Part shown: positions 46,001 to 54,579 of the stretch, one piece after another
Numbering within the stretch: position 1 is the first letter of the stretch
Layout: every line of letters begins with the position of its first letter
Origin: Comamonas sp. KCTC 72670
GTDB lineage: Bacteria; Myxococcota; Myxococcia; Myxococcales; Myxococcaceae
NCBI GenBank assembly: GCA_014656495.1
Contig: BNCN01000012.1
Location: forward strand, 1 to 64,000
DNA: 64,000 bases
Direction of reading: 5' to 3'
Made by a program: the position numbers and the translations under genes
Notes under the pieces: generated by a model
The model's database searches: none
Seen by the model: only the letters and a program-made list of their open reading frames with translations
What the model was told of the DNA's origin: nothing

Positions 46001-48599
46001 TGTAGACGCCCGGCAGGTCGCGAATCAGCGCCAGGGAGGCCAGCCCCACGGCGATGAAACGAACCCAGGGAATGGCCCGCGACGCCACGGCCACCGCTCC
46101 CGCGGCGACGAGGATGACGACGCCCAACCCCGGCACCCGGTCGAGCATGCCCCAGGGCACCGCGAGCAGCGCGTAGAACACCGCGGGCAGGCCCAACCAC
46201 CGCGCCACCCCGCCCCGCAGGCCCACCAACGCCAACCCGAGCGCCGTCGCGGCGAGCGCGGGCGCCACCGACTTCGAAGCCAGCTGTCCCGCCAGCGACG
46301 GCACCACGGCCGCGGCGAGCACGGCCGCCAGGGCCATGAGCGCGGCGCTCTGGAACATCCAGGCGACCAGCACGGCGGCCGCCGCGCACAAGGCCATGCC
46401 CGTCACGGCCGTGAGGCCGGTCCCCAGCGTCAGGCCCATGAGGAAGCCCACCAGGGACACCACGCCCACGATGACGCCCAGCAACTGCCGCGTCCTCGCC
46501 GTACACACCTGCGCCACCGCGGCGAGCACCAGCGCCAACGCCCCCACCGCGACCGAGCCCCGGGAAGCCTCGAGGACCGCGAGCGCCTGGAAGGGCAGGA
46601 ACAGGCACAGCCCCGCCCCGACGACCGTCAGGAAGAAGCGCTCCACCAGCAGGCCCAACGTCAGGCACAACACGGCCAGCGCCAGGGCGCTCCAGAAGGC
46701 CGGCCGCGCATCCGGGCCGGTGATGCTCAGGAAGACGAAGAGCACGCTCGCCACGGCGGTGGTCCGCAGCAGCACCTCGGCCAGCGCGGTGTCCCTGGCG
46801 CTCCCGACGCGCTCGCCCCGCCACAGCCGGGACACCGCGAGCACCGCGCCCGCGAAGATGAAGGGCAGCGCGGACAGCGCGCCGAACTGCAAGGGGAGCG
46901 GCTCCGTGACGGCGTAGCCAAACCGGACCTTCACCCCGTTCATCCAGCGAAGCGCCAGCCCGGGGAAGAGCTGGGAGCAGGAGGCGTAGGTGAAGTACAG
47001 CGTCGCATAGGCCGCGGACGCCCAACGGACGCGCGCCAGTCCCCCGCGCGCCAACGACACCAAGGTCCAGGACATCACCGCGGCGGTGACGAAGAACGTC
47101 GGCGGAGCCGCCACCGACGCCGCGATGAGGCACGCGGCCTGGAGGGACACCGCGCCCATGGCCAGTGCGTCCGTCCCGCGCTCGGGGTCCAAGGTCCGGA
47201 AGCGCAGCGCCGTGGCCAGCAGGAACGCACAGAACGGTGCATACGCTCCGGCGGAGACCTCGACCTCCGCGCCCGCGAGCGCGACGTGCAACCGCGCGAA
47301 GTAGAGGAGCAACAGGTAGAGCGGCGCGGCGATGACGAAGGCGAGCGACGTGTCCTCACGCGGCGTGGGCGTGGGACGCGAAGCCAGCAGGAAGTAGAGC
47401 GCGCACGGGAGGACGTCGAGCCACAGCGCATGCTCGCCCCACCGCGCGGCGAGCGGCGCCAGCCCCATCATCCAGGTGCTGGCCACGAGCGCCAACTGGA
47501 TGAAGGGCCGTGACGGCGCGTCGATGGCATCCAGCGGCTTGCGGGCCAGGAAGGCCGCCACACCCGACCAGACCACCAACGACGGAACGAGCAGTCCGGT
47601 CCCCACGCCTCCCAACTGAAACAGGTCCCCCAGCCCCAGGGGCCCCAACGCGATGCCCGCGAGCGGCGCGACCGCGGCGCCGATGAGCCCCAGGATGTGC
47701 CCCGGCTTGCGCAGCGCCTCGCGCCTCGCGAGGAACGCCCCCCAGATGGCGAAGCCCGCGGAGTACCCCGCCGTCATCCCGAACACGGTGAGCGAGCGGA
47801 CGCTGGACGACATCCCCGCCCAGCTCTCGAAGACGAAGTAGAGGGTGCCCGAGAGGATGAGGAAGGCACCGACGAACCACATGATGCTTTCGTAGAGGAA
47901 CGGCCTCCACACGCGGTTCCAGGTGGAGGTCTCCTCGACGAGCCGCGCGGTGAGGCTGCGCGGTTGCGGCGGCTCCGAGTAGGGCTCCGCCGGATTCGGA
48001 GGCAGCGGAAGGAGCGCGTCGTGGCGCTCGGCGCCGGTCTCCTCGGTCTCCGGCTCCGCCGCCCGAGCCGAGGCCTCCGCCGGCGGCGCGGGGGTGGGCT
48101 CGAACCCGTGAGATGGAACGTCGTGCCTCGCGGACTCGGAGGAGGACGACGGCGCTTCGCTCCAGGCGGGAGCCTCGGGCGAGGTTGAAGGGGACTCGGC
48201 CTGCGCCGCGGCAGCGGCGGGGTCCTCCGACTGCGTGGCCATGACCGCGCCCGTGGAGACCTCGGCCGCCTCCGCCTCTTGCGGCGTGGACCGAGACTCG
48301 TGCGCGGCGGGGACTTCGTCCGGCGCCGTGCCAGCCACCTGCACCGAGCCGTCCTGGGGCAGCTCCGTCAGCACCGCCAGGAGGATGCGCGCCTGCCGCT
48401 CATATCGCTGAAAGATGAAACGCCGGGCATTCAGCGGGACGTCGGAAAGCTCCCAGCGCGGCAACTCACCCAGCAGGAACTGGACGTGGGCGAGCTCCGC
48501 TTCCACCACGGCGCGTGAGCGCTCCGACATCCTCGCACCACAGAGCGCACAAATGACGTCCTTGCCACGCCGCTCTTCACGGCAGTCAGGGCAATACAT
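43050..48599 (-). CDS. Giant polytopic membrane protein with N-terminal zinc ribbon (1849 residues)
   Basis: An uninterrupted 1849-residue protein. It opens with a two-knuckle zinc ribbon (MYCPDCREERRGKDVICALC), then a charged helical segment, then a Pro/Glu/Ala-rich linker (about 95-210). From residue about 235 it is almost continuous hydrophobic segments: several dozen transmembrane helices, for example FLYESIMWFVGAFLILSGTL and VGVAFGIALRIRSYVYLG. A C-terminal charged tail is short. The architecture resembles the DUF2339-type group of multi-pass proteins of unknown function. It is divergent from the GNAT gene across 213 bases containing overlapping palindromes. Confidence 0.9.
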   Translation of the reverse strand: MYCPDCREERRGKDVICALCGARMSERSRAVVEAELAHVQFLLGELPRWELSDVPLNARRFIFQRYERQARILLAVLTELPQDGSVQVAGTAPDEVPAAHESRSTPQEAEAAEVSTGAVMATQSEDPAAAAAQAESPSTSPEAPAWSEAPSSSSESARHDVPSHGFEPTPAPPAEASARAAEPETEETGAERHDALLPLPPNPAEPYSEPPQPRSLTARLVEETSTWNRVWRPFLYESIMWFVGAFLILSGTLYFVFESWAGMSSSVRSLTVFGMTAGYSAGFAIWGAFLARREALRKPGHILGLIGAAVAPLAGIALGPLGLGDLFQLGGVGTGLLVPSLVVWSGVAAFLARKPLDAIDAPSRPFIQLALVASTWMMGLAPLAARWGEHALWLDVLPCALYFLLASRPTPTPREDTSLAFVIAAPLYLLLLYFARLHVALAGAEVEVSAGAYAPFCAFLLATALRFRTLDPERGTDALAMGAVSLQAACLIAASVAAPPTFFVTAAVMSWTLVSLARGGLARVRWASAAYATLYFTYASCSQLFPGLALRWMNGVKVRFGYAVTEPLPLQFGALSALPFIFAGAVLAVSRLWRGERVGSARDTALAEVLLRTTAVASVLFVFLSITGPDARPAFWSALALAVLCLTLGLLVERFFLTVVGAGLCLFLPFQALAVLEASRGSVAVGALALVLAAVAQVCTARTRQLLGVIVGVVSLVGFLMGLTLGTGLTAVTGMALCAAAAVLVAWMFQSAALMALAAVLAAAVVPSLAGQLASKSVAPALAATALGLALVGLRGGVARWLGLPAVFYALLAVPWGMLDRVPGLGVVILVAAGAVAVASRAIPWVRFIAVGLASLALIRDLPGVYTPWGGWMSPELSVVLFCCWALGASVIAARGGRNINTTVAALIALVLPPTALLGSASVGHTPLLLGAALAALLTARALPATVSVVVAAFYAVCALSASGGVALLGLAAVLSLLAVLEEVPSVARVGAGGERFALAASLCAAGVLGMAVVKWDDAPLPLLLAGTGALPLLWTRATRLPFLAALVVPYSFVGIVVVGGALPGWVQALPLLALVLVRAVAHVPVVASLLLRSREEAPRNALSLWMQGWLAAVTVAMVVLALSSAVDRTPLYVLTASVALMPGPLPFIRVCGAALALLPFPVARSVAMALLLAVAIAESHWPARVWAFFRSGRDAALRLASVATALVMAVLTVMDAPTPANLGVLAGVLALSAFLLSHRWLLAPAVWVLALALAPMGAVGLEDLLFRRDGDGLSSFIVALGAAALAAVCQVGAIQRGLTRAFAKVLPPLEDTWSEPLWVGGAGALGALLVQRVLTSWTGSLSLPAALVGVATACLLMVARERWMANVATGLLGMTLVAAVDPLWLPAILGGVGLALCLLGMWLDTREVRVGASLHHGGWGLSLLSLTAIRELGHVGMPLSLLFAVGATWAVVYRRRERELLGWLASLVAVHGVLIHLGVVFSSGRGAAFLLPYFGAGSALLAALALFVASPTQRKAVGFGFTVVALLEVVTGLALVDASLGALREGLVASVSLGVLLIALVRRAAVEKDAAFAYLAQGVLALGYLSVRMLGMGATLVAGDSLAALVGGALFTGLYFFVQREGSTLACFRGPAVLGAYLFPLAGLLSAPWRDPLDAAALLVGHAAHFAALASHPARRGLASLVSVVAFNVALLLVWQWTGSGEAQFYVIPAGLSLLALLRVFRGSIDADTYARLRALAVTVIYVAGAWKPLMFSDGSAMLLCVFLCVVGVAFGIALRIRSYVYLGTGFLVTCIAANLVRFGMRDHRIAAASLFILGLMVIGSMVMLSAHRATLLHRYARVRELLATWEG

Positions 48600-48704
48600 G
48601 CATCCCCCTCGTTACAACGAACATGCCACCCCTCCCTCCCCCAAGTACAGACGCGGCCCGGGCCGAGGGGCGCGCACACGTCCACGCGGCGGCTCCGCGT
48701 CGTG

Positions 48705-48729
48705 GCACACGTGTGCAGCCGGCTGCACA
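48705..48729. promoter_or_regulatory. Two overlapping perfect palindromes in a divergent gap (candidate operator)
   Basis: GCACACGTGTGC at 48705-48716 and TGTGCAGCCGGCTGCACA at 48712-48729 are both perfect palindromes (12 and 18 bases) that overlap by five bases. They lie in the 213-base gap between the divergent membrane-protein gene and the GNAT gene. A 6-base-arm hairpin (ACGCGG/CCGCGT, 48684-48700) lies just upstream. Such symmetric sites fit dimeric regulators. The regulator is unknown. Confidence 0.45.
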
Positions 48730-48812
48730 ACCCGGCGGGCATCAGGGGAACACACAGGGCGTCCTGGCCCCGGCCGCTGGCCCTCCTCCCCCGCGTGTGA
48801 AACGTTGCGCCC

Positions 48813-49319
48813 ATGAGCACGGAAGCGCTGACGCTGCGACGAATCGACGCCCGGGATGACACCTCGGTGGCGGACATCATCCGGACGGTGATGCCGGAGT
48901 TTGGCGCGGACGGTCCGGGGTTCGCCATCCACGACCCCGAGGTGTCCGCGATGACCGCCGCCTACAGCCGCCCCAGGCACGCCTACTTCGTCGTGGAGCG
49001 GGCGGGACGCATCATTGGAGGGGGAGGAATCGCCCCGCTGGAAGGCGGAGACGCGGGCGTCTGCGAATTGCGGAAGATGTACTTCCTCCCCGAGGCCCGA
49101 GGGCTCGGCCTGGGCGAGCGCCTGCTGCGCCACTGCCTGGAGTTCGCGCGCGATGCGGGCTTCCGGACCTGCTACCTCGAAACGCTGGCCGGGATGAACC
49201 AGGCCCAGAAGCTCTACCGCCGCATGGGCTTCGAGCCACTCTGCGCGCCCATGGGCAACACCGGGCATTTCGGCTGCGACCACTGGTACAGCCGGGACCT
49301 GTCCCTGCCGCTCACCTGA
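48813..49319 (+). CDS. GNAT-family N-acetyltransferase
   Basis: A 168-residue acetyl-CoA-dependent acetyltransferase. The acetyl-CoA loop is LPEARGLGLGERLLRHCLEF (the Q/RxxGxG/A pattern as R-x-L-G-x-G), followed by the beta-bulge strand CYLETLAGMNQAQKLYRRMGF, which is typical of GNAT proteins. The N-terminal domain (LRRIDARDDTSVADIIRTVM) matches the substrate-side helices. It resembles the phosphinothricin/amino-acid acetyltransferase type, but the substrate is unknown. Its start is at the right side of a 213-base divergent region with strong palindromes. Confidence 0.93.
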   Translation: MSTEALTLRRIDARDDTSVADIIRTVMPEFGADGPGFAIHDPEVSAMTAAYSRPRHAYFVVERAGRIIGGGGIAPLEGGDAGVCELRKMYFLPEARGLGLGERLLRHCLEFARDAGFRTCYLETLAGMNQAQKLYRRMGFEPLCAPMGNTGHFGCDHWYSRDLSLPLT

Positions 49320-49472
49320 CGCGGACGCCCCCCTGCCCTGTCTGCGCCCGCGGGAGCGAGCCTGGGCCCCGCCGTGCCCGCGTCACCACCTTCGAAGAAA
49401 CCGGTGACGCAGGCACGGGGCCACGAGCCGAAGGATGGCGCCAGCGCCCCTCACAAAGAGGCTCGAACAGGC

Positions 49473-50249
49473 ATGGCGCGAAAAAGCCCGTCCGCCCCCA
49501 GCCGCCGGGCGCCCAGACACGAGAGTCCGAAAACGGCGCGCGCGCCCTCGGCACCGGGCCACGTCGTCGAGCCGCCGCCCCGTCCGGACAAGCGCCCCTT
49601 CGACATCGACGAAGTGCTTGGCCGCGTTCGCGAGTCCGTGCGCCACTTCGCGGACGCCGCGATGTTCGCGCTCGCCGCCCGGGGCCATGACAGCCTCTTC
49701 GAGCAGCTCGTCGCCTGCATCCTCTCCATCCGGACACGCGACGAGGTGAGCCTGCCCGTCTCGCTCGCCCTGCTCCGGCGCGCCTCCACGCCCGAGGCCC
49801 TCGCGAAGCTGTCACCCGAGGCCATCGACGCGCTCATCCAGCCCGTCACCTTCCATGAAGCCAAGGCCCGGCAGCTTCACGCCATCGCCGTGCGCACACG
49901 CGATGAATTCAGCGGAACGCTGCCGTGTGATACCCAGGTCCTCCAGTCCTTCAAGGGCGTGGGGCCCAAGTGCGCGCACCTGTCGCTGGGCATCGCCTGC
50001 GGGCACGAAGCCATCAGCGTGGACATCCACGTCCACCGGGTGACGAACCGCTGGGGCTACGTGCAAGCCCGCACACCCGAGGCCACGATGGAAGCGCTGG
50101 AGGCGCAGCTCCCTCGCGCGTATTGGGTGGAGATCAACCGGCTGCTGGTGCCCTTCGGCAAACATGTCTGCACGGGCACGCGGCCGAAGTGCTCCGCGTG
50201 TCCCGTGCTCGACTCCTGCCGTCAGGTGGGCGTGAAGGACGCGCGCTGA
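49473..50249 (+). CDS. Endonuclease III-like DNA glycosylase
   Basis: A 258-residue base-excision repair enzyme of the HhH-GPD family. The helix-hairpin-helix and catalytic segment are FKGVGPKCAHLSLG with Lys166, and the catalytic Asp184 is in SVDIHVHRVTNRWG. The iron-sulphur loop is complete: Cys233, Cys240, Cys243 and Cys249 in CTGTRPKCSACPVLDSC. Both hallmarks of bifunctional EndoIII are therefore present. ATG 49473 was chosen; an in-frame GTG 33 codons upstream would add a Lys/Pro-rich extension. The N-terminal 45 residues are basic and Pro-rich before the fold begins, unlike E. coli Nth. Confidence 0.94.
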   Translation: MARKSPSAPSRRAPRHESPKTARAPSAPGHVVEPPPRPDKRPFDIDEVLGRVRESVRHFADAAMFALAARGHDSLFEQLVACILSIRTRDEVSLPVSLALLRRASTPEALAKLSPEAIDALIQPVTFHEAKARQLHAIAVRTRDEFSGTLPCDTQVLQSFKGVGPKCAHLSLGIACGHEAISVDIHVHRVTNRWGYVQARTPEATMEALEAQLPRAYWVEINRLLVPFGKHVCTGTRPKCSACPVLDSCRQVGVKDAR

Positions 50250-50251
50250 CG

Positions 50252-51526
50252 CTACCGGTCCTGCCCCACGAGCTGCGTCGCCCGGCGGGCCAGCCGCCGC
50301 CAGGGGTTGGTCCGGCCGCCATTCTCCAGCGTGATTTCCTTCGAGTGCCGCAGGTCCTTGGCCCAGCACCGCGCCAGCTTGCGAACGAAGGACGCGTCGT
50401 GAATGACGAGCGATCCCTCCTTCAACTTGTTGAGCGACAGCGAGTCCATGTTGGTGGAGCCCACGACGGCCAACCAGTCGTCCACGAGCAGCGTCTTCGA
50501 ATGCATCATCGACGGCTGGTACTCCCAGACGCGCACGCCCGCGGCCAGCAGCCGCTCGTAGGTCGAACGCTGGGACGCGCGCATGATGGGCACGTCATGG
50601 CAGGGGCCGGGCCCCAGGATGCGAATCTCCACGCCCTGGCGGCACTTCTCCTCCAACTGCTCCAGAATCGCGTTGGGCGGTGAGAAGTACGCGTTGGCAA
50701 TCCAGATGCGCTCGCGCGCGGCGCCAATCACCACGCGAATCATGCGCTCCGCGTCGGTGAGGCCCAGCTTGCCCGCGCTGTCGATGAAGCCCGCCGAACA
50801 GGGCCCGCGTGCCTCCGGCTCGGGGAAGGCGCTGGGGGGAATCAACCCGCCGCCCGACTCCTGCCAGTGCCGGGAGAACGACAACTGCATGCGGCGCACC
50901 TCGGGCCCTTCGACCCGCAGGTGCGTGTCACGCCACTCGTCGGGCTTCAGGCCGTCGCCTTCCCACACCTTCCAGATGCCGAAGCCGCCCGTGTAGCCGA
51001 TGCGCCCGTCGACAATCACCAGCTTCTGGTGGCTGCGACCCAGCAGCCGCCCCAGCATCTTGCCCGCGAGCAGCCGGTAGTAGTGGACCTCCACCCCCGC
51101 GTCCGTGAGCACCTTCTCCACCTTCTGGTCGAAGTCCCGGTCGCCGCGAATCTCCTCGCTGCCCACCGGGTCCACCACCACGCGGCACTCGACGCCCGCC
51201 CGCGCGCGTTCGACCAGCGCCTCCACCACCCGGTCCGACAGCTCGCAGGGCCGCCAGATGTAGACGAGGACGTGGACGCTGCTGCGCGCGGCCCGGATGT
51301 CCTCCAGCATGCGTTCGAAGACGGCGCTGTTCTCCAGCAGCTCCAGGGAGTGTCCAGGCACCAACCCCACCCCCGTGGATTGGTAGAGCGCGAAGGAGAA
51401 GGCCTCGGGCCCCGGGGGCAACGTGAAGGGCCCCTGCATCTCATGGCGCGCGCGTTCGTCGCTGCCCGAGAAGCCCAGCGCACCGGGCTTGGGAATCAGG
51501 TCCTCCAGCTCCTGCATTTCATCCAT
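50252..51526 (-). CDS. Phospholipase D-family protein (cardiolipin synthase-like)
   Basis: A 424-residue PLD-superfamily enzyme with two HKD motifs: His166/Lys168 in SHQKLVIVDGRIGYTGGFG and His342/Lys344 in MMHSKTLLVDDWLAVVGSTN. Residues nearby (HVLVYIWRPCELSDRVVEAL, RVVVDPVGSEEI) fit cardiolipin synthase and related phosphatidyltransferases. No N-terminal membrane hairpin is seen, unlike ClsA. It would act on phospholipids at the inner membrane. It converges with the EndoIII-like gene, leaving two bases between stops, and the acyl-CoA oxidase gene lies divergently upstream. Confidence 0.93.
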   Translation of the reverse strand: MDEMQELEDLIPKPGALGFSGSDERARHEMQGPFTLPPGPEAFSFALYQSTGVGLVPGHSLELLENSAVFERMLEDIRAARSSVHVLVYIWRPCELSDRVVEALVERARAGVECRVVVDPVGSEEIRGDRDFDQKVEKVLTDAGVEVHYYRLLAGKMLGRLLGRSHQKLVIVDGRIGYTGGFGIWKVWEGDGLKPDEWRDTHLRVEGPEVRRMQLSFSRHWQESGGGLIPPSAFPEPEARGPCSAGFIDSAGKLGLTDAERMIRVVIGAARERIWIANAYFSPPNAILEQLEEKCRQGVEIRILGPGPCHDVPIMRASQRSTYERLLAAGVRVWEYQPSMMHSKTLLVDDWLAVVGSTNMDSLSLNKLKEGSLVIHDASFVRKLARCWAKDLRHSKEITLENGGRTNPWRRLARRATQLVGQDR

Positions 51527-51665
51527 ACGGGCAAGCTAGGGATGCCCCCCTTCACAGGGAATGGCGCGCCCGGCCGCCTGCCCGTGGAAGACACACGCTT
51601 CTCGTTGCCGCGCGGCGCCATGCTGGCCACACTGCGCCCGTCCTCTCAAGTCCAGGAGCGCCACC

Positions 51666-53999
51666 ATGGTGGATGACACCCGTCCGACAGCCCACGAGCT
51701 GCTGTCCCTTCCTCGCCTCGCGCCGCTCGTCCCCATGTTGTACGTGGCGTGGACGGACGGGGAGCTCACGCCGGAGGAGATTCGCGCCATGGGCACCGCC
51801 GCCCGCGCGCAGCCCTGGCTCGACCTGCGGGCCAACACCGTGCTGGCCCGCTGGCTGGACCCGCTCGTCCCGCCCAGCCCCGCCGAGTTGGCCCAGGTGC
51901 GCGAGCACATCCGCCGCACCGCGGAGCGCCTGTCCCATAGCGGACAGAAGAACCTCGCGGAGCTGGGCGCGCAGCTCGCCCAGGTGGGCAACGGCGACGA
52001 GGGCCTCCCCGCGCCCATGCCGGAGCTCACGCGCGCGTTGAACGAGCTGGAGGCGTCCCTGGGCGTCTCCGGCAGCGAGGCCGTGCGCTCGCTCGTCCCC
52101 GCCGCCTCGCCCAGCCGCGCCACGCCGCGCGCGCCCACGACCTTCGACCCGGAGGCCCTGCGCGCGGTGCTGGACCGCACGTACCCCGAGACGCGCGCCC
52201 AGGTGCGCCAGTGGCTGGCCGACCCGGCCTTCCGCTACACGGACACGCGCGACACCGGGAAGTACCGGGAGCAGGTGCTCACCTGGCTCAAGGCCCTGGC
52301 AGACCAGGGGCTGGGGCGCATCGCCTTCCCGAAGGACAACGAGACGCACTCGGACCTGGGGCCCTTCCTCACCGCGTTCGAGACGATGGCCTATTTCGAC
52401 CTGAGCCTGGTCATCAAGGCCGGAGTCCACTTCGGCCTCTTCGGCGCGAGCATCCTCTTCCTCGGCACGGAGAAGCACCACCAGAAGTACCTGCCCCGGG
52501 TGGCCTCGCTGGAGCTGCCCGGCTGCTTCGCCATGAGCGAGCTGGGCCACGGCTCCAACGTGCGCGACGTGGAGACGGTGGCGCGCTACGACGTGGAGAC
52601 GGGCGAGTTCGTGGTGCACACGCCCACGGAGACGGCGCGCAAGGAGTGGATTGGCAACGCCGCCCGGCATGGCCGCATCGCCACCGTGTTCGCCCAGCTC
52701 GAGGTGGGCGGACGCGCGCTGGGCGTCCACGCGCTGCTGGTGCCGCTGCGCGATGAAGCCGGGCGCGTGCTGCCCGGGGTTCGCATCGAGGACTGCGGCG
52801 AGAAGCTGGGCCTCAACGGCGTGGACAACGGCCGCATCTGGTTCCAGCACGTGCGCGTGCCGCGGGAGAACCTGCTGGACCGCTTCGGCCAGGTGACCGA
52901 GCAGGGCGAGTACGTCAGCTCCATCACCGGCGACTCGAAGCGCTTCTTCACCATGCTGGGCACGCTGGTGGCGGGCCGGGTGAGCGTGGCCGGCGCGGGG
53001 CTGAGCGCGGCCAAGAGCGGGCTCACCATCGCCATCCGCTACGGTGATTTGCGGCGCCAGTTCGGCCCCGCGGGCGACCAGGAGTTCCGCCTGCTGGACC
53101 ACCAGGCCCACCAGCGGCGCCTGCTCAAGCCCCTGGCGAAGACGTACGCCATGGACTTCGCGCTCGAGTACCTCGTCGAGCGCTACGTGAACCGCACCGA
53201 GGAGGACGCGCGCGAGGTGGAGTCGCTCGCCGCCGGCTTCAAGGCCTACAGCACCTGGCACACCACCGCCGTGCTCCAGGAAGCGCGCGAGGCGTGCGGC
53301 GGCCAGGGCTACCTGGAGGCGAACCGGCTGGCGGCGCTGAAGGCGGACACGGACGTGTTCACCACCTTCGAGGGCGACAACACGGTGCTGATGCAGCTGG
53401 TGGCCAAGGGCCTGCTCACGGGCTACCGGCAGCGCTTCGAGGACGACCGCGTCTTCGCCGTGCTGCGCATCCTGGCGGACCGGGCCACCAGCATGGTGGA
53501 CCGCAACCCCTTCGCCGCGCGGCGCACCGACAGCGACCACCTGCGCGACAACGACTACCACCTGCGCGCGCTGCGCTTCCGCGAGGAGGAGCTGCTGGCC
53601 ACCGTGTCCAAGCGCATCCGCAAGCGGCTGAGCGCGGGCGTGGAGGCCTTCGAGGCCTTCAACCAGGTCCAGGTCCACATGCTGGAGCTGGCCCACGCCC
53701 ACGTGGAGCGGCTGGCGCTGGAGCAGTTCCTCAAGGGCGTGGCCGAGGTGAAGGACCCGGGCCTCAAGACGGTGCTGGGCCGCCTGTGCGACCTCTACGG
53801 CCTGTCCTGCCTGGAGGCCGCCAGCGGCTGGTTCCAGGAGCACGGGTGGCTGGAGGGCGCCAAGGCCAAGGCCATCCGCAAGGAGGTGACGCGGCTGTGC
53901 GCCGAGCTCCGCCCGGACGCCGTGGCGCTGGTGGACGCGTTTGGGATTCCAGACACCTGCCTCGCCGCGCCCATCGGCCTGGGCCACCTGTCGCCATGA
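51666..53999 (+). CDS. Acyl-CoA oxidase/dehydrogenase with an extra N-terminal domain
   Basis: A 777-residue flavoprotein of the acyl-CoA oxidase (ACOX) branch. FAD/substrate segments are LPGCFAMSELGHGSNVRDVET and HGRIATVFAQLEVGGRALGVHA; the catalytic Glu is in DVFTTFEGDNTVLMQLVAKGL. AGVHFGLFGASILFLGTEKHHQKYLPRV is typical of ACOX. Residues about 1-110 are extra and helical (PRLAPLVPMLYVAWTDGELTPEEIRAMG), with a TerB-like look. ATG 51666 was chosen because earlier codons are shadows. It would oxidise acyl-CoA to enoyl-CoA. A strong hairpin follows the stop. Confidence 0.93.
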   Translation: MVDDTRPTAHELLSLPRLAPLVPMLYVAWTDGELTPEEIRAMGTAARAQPWLDLRANTVLARWLDPLVPPSPAELAQVREHIRRTAERLSHSGQKNLAELGAQLAQVGNGDEGLPAPMPELTRALNELEASLGVSGSEAVRSLVPAASPSRATPRAPTTFDPEALRAVLDRTYPETRAQVRQWLADPAFRYTDTRDTGKYREQVLTWLKALADQGLGRIAFPKDNETHSDLGPFLTAFETMAYFDLSLVIKAGVHFGLFGASILFLGTEKHHQKYLPRVASLELPGCFAMSELGHGSNVRDVETVARYDVETGEFVVHTPTETARKEWIGNAARHGRIATVFAQLEVGGRALGVHALLVPLRDEAGRVLPGVRIEDCGEKLGLNGVDNGRIWFQHVRVPRENLLDRFGQVTEQGEYVSSITGDSKRFFTMLGTLVAGRVSVAGAGLSAAKSGLTIAIRYGDLRRQFGPAGDQEFRLLDHQAHQRRLLKPLAKTYAMDFALEYLVERYVNRTEEDAREVESLAAGFKAYSTWHTTAVLQEAREACGGQGYLEANRLAALKADTDVFTTFEGDNTVLMQLVAKGLLTGYRQRFEDDRVFAVLRILADRATSMVDRNPFAARRTDSDHLRDNDYHLRALRFREEELLATVSKRIRKRLSAGVEAFEAFNQVQVHMLELAHAHVERLALEQFLKGVAEVKDPGLKTVLGRLCDLYGLSCLEAASGWFQEHGWLEGAKAKAIRKEVTRLCAELRPDAVALVDAFGIPDTCLAAPIGLGHLSP

Positions 54000-54011
54000 G
54001 GTGAACGTTTC

Positions 54012-54039
54012 CAGGCAGGCGGGACTGACCGCCTGCCTG
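54012..54039 (+). terminator. Hairpin terminator after the acyl-CoA oxidase gene
   Basis: CAGGCAGGCGG (54012-54022) pairs perfectly with CCGCCTGCCTG (54029-54039) around a six-base loop, twelve bases after the acyl-CoA oxidase stop. There is no clear T-run, which is common in this GC-rich background. It separates the oxidase from the SnoaL-like lipoprotein gene. Confidence 0.7.
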
Positions 54040-54063
54040 CCCCATGTGCAGCTTCGTGGGGCC

Positions 54064-54576
54064 ATGACACGACACGTGACATTTCTGATGTGTGCCCTCG
54101 GGTGGCTCGCGGGCTGCGCGACGATGTCTCCCGTGGAGCGCGCCGCGGCCCTGGAGGCCCAGAACAAGCAGCGGGTGCAGCAGCTCACCGAGGAGCTCTA
54201 CAACCTGCGCAAGCTGGACCGCATCCCGGAGTACATCGCCGAGGACTTCGTGGACCGCTCCCACGGCGCGCCCGCCGGCGTGGTGGGACCGGCCGCCCTG
54301 CGCCAGCAGGCCGAGGCCAGCTTCCAGGCCTTCCCCGACCTGAAGTTCGACATCCTCCACCTGGTGGCGGACGGCGACCTGGTGCTGGTGCACTGGCAGG
54401 CCGCGGGTCCGGACCCGAAGCACCTGGACCCGACCGGCGAGCCCCAGTCGCTCCTGCTCCAGGGGCACTCCCTGTACCGCCTGCGCGACGGCAAGGTGGT
54501 GGAGGCGTGGGACATCTCCGACCGACTCTCGCCGCTGCTCCAGCGCGGCTACAAGGTGGTGCCGCCCACGCTGTAG
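54064..54576 (+). CDS. SnoaL-like (ester cyclase family) lipoprotein
   Basis: A 170-residue lipoprotein: signal VTFLMCALGWLAGC. The mature part is a SnoaL-like alpha+beta barrel: helix RVQQLTEELYNLRKLDRIPEYI, then AEDFVDRSHG, PAALRQQAEASFQAFPDLKFDI, VLVHWQAAG, LLLQGHSLYRLRDGKVVEAWDISD. This order matches the SnoaL/NTF2-like ester cyclase group. Members bind small hydrophobic ligands, and many have no catalytic role. ATG 54064 is preceded by a hairpin that ends the upstream gene. Substrate unknown. Confidence 0.85.
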   Translation: MTRHVTFLMCALGWLAGCATMSPVERAAALEAQNKQRVQQLTEELYNLRKLDRIPEYIAEDFVDRSHGAPAGVVGPAALRQQAEASFQAFPDLKFDILHLVADGDLVLVHWQAAGPDPKHLDPTGEPQSLLLQGHSLYRLRDGKVVEAWDISDRLSPLLQRGYKVVPPTL

Positions 54577-54579
54577 CCG

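Noticed and set aside
44169-47513. An 1114-codon plus-strand frame antisense to the giant membrane protein
   Set aside because: Low-complexity Gln/Arg/His composition without hydrophobic pattern or motifs; the minus strand encodes continuous transmembrane segments.
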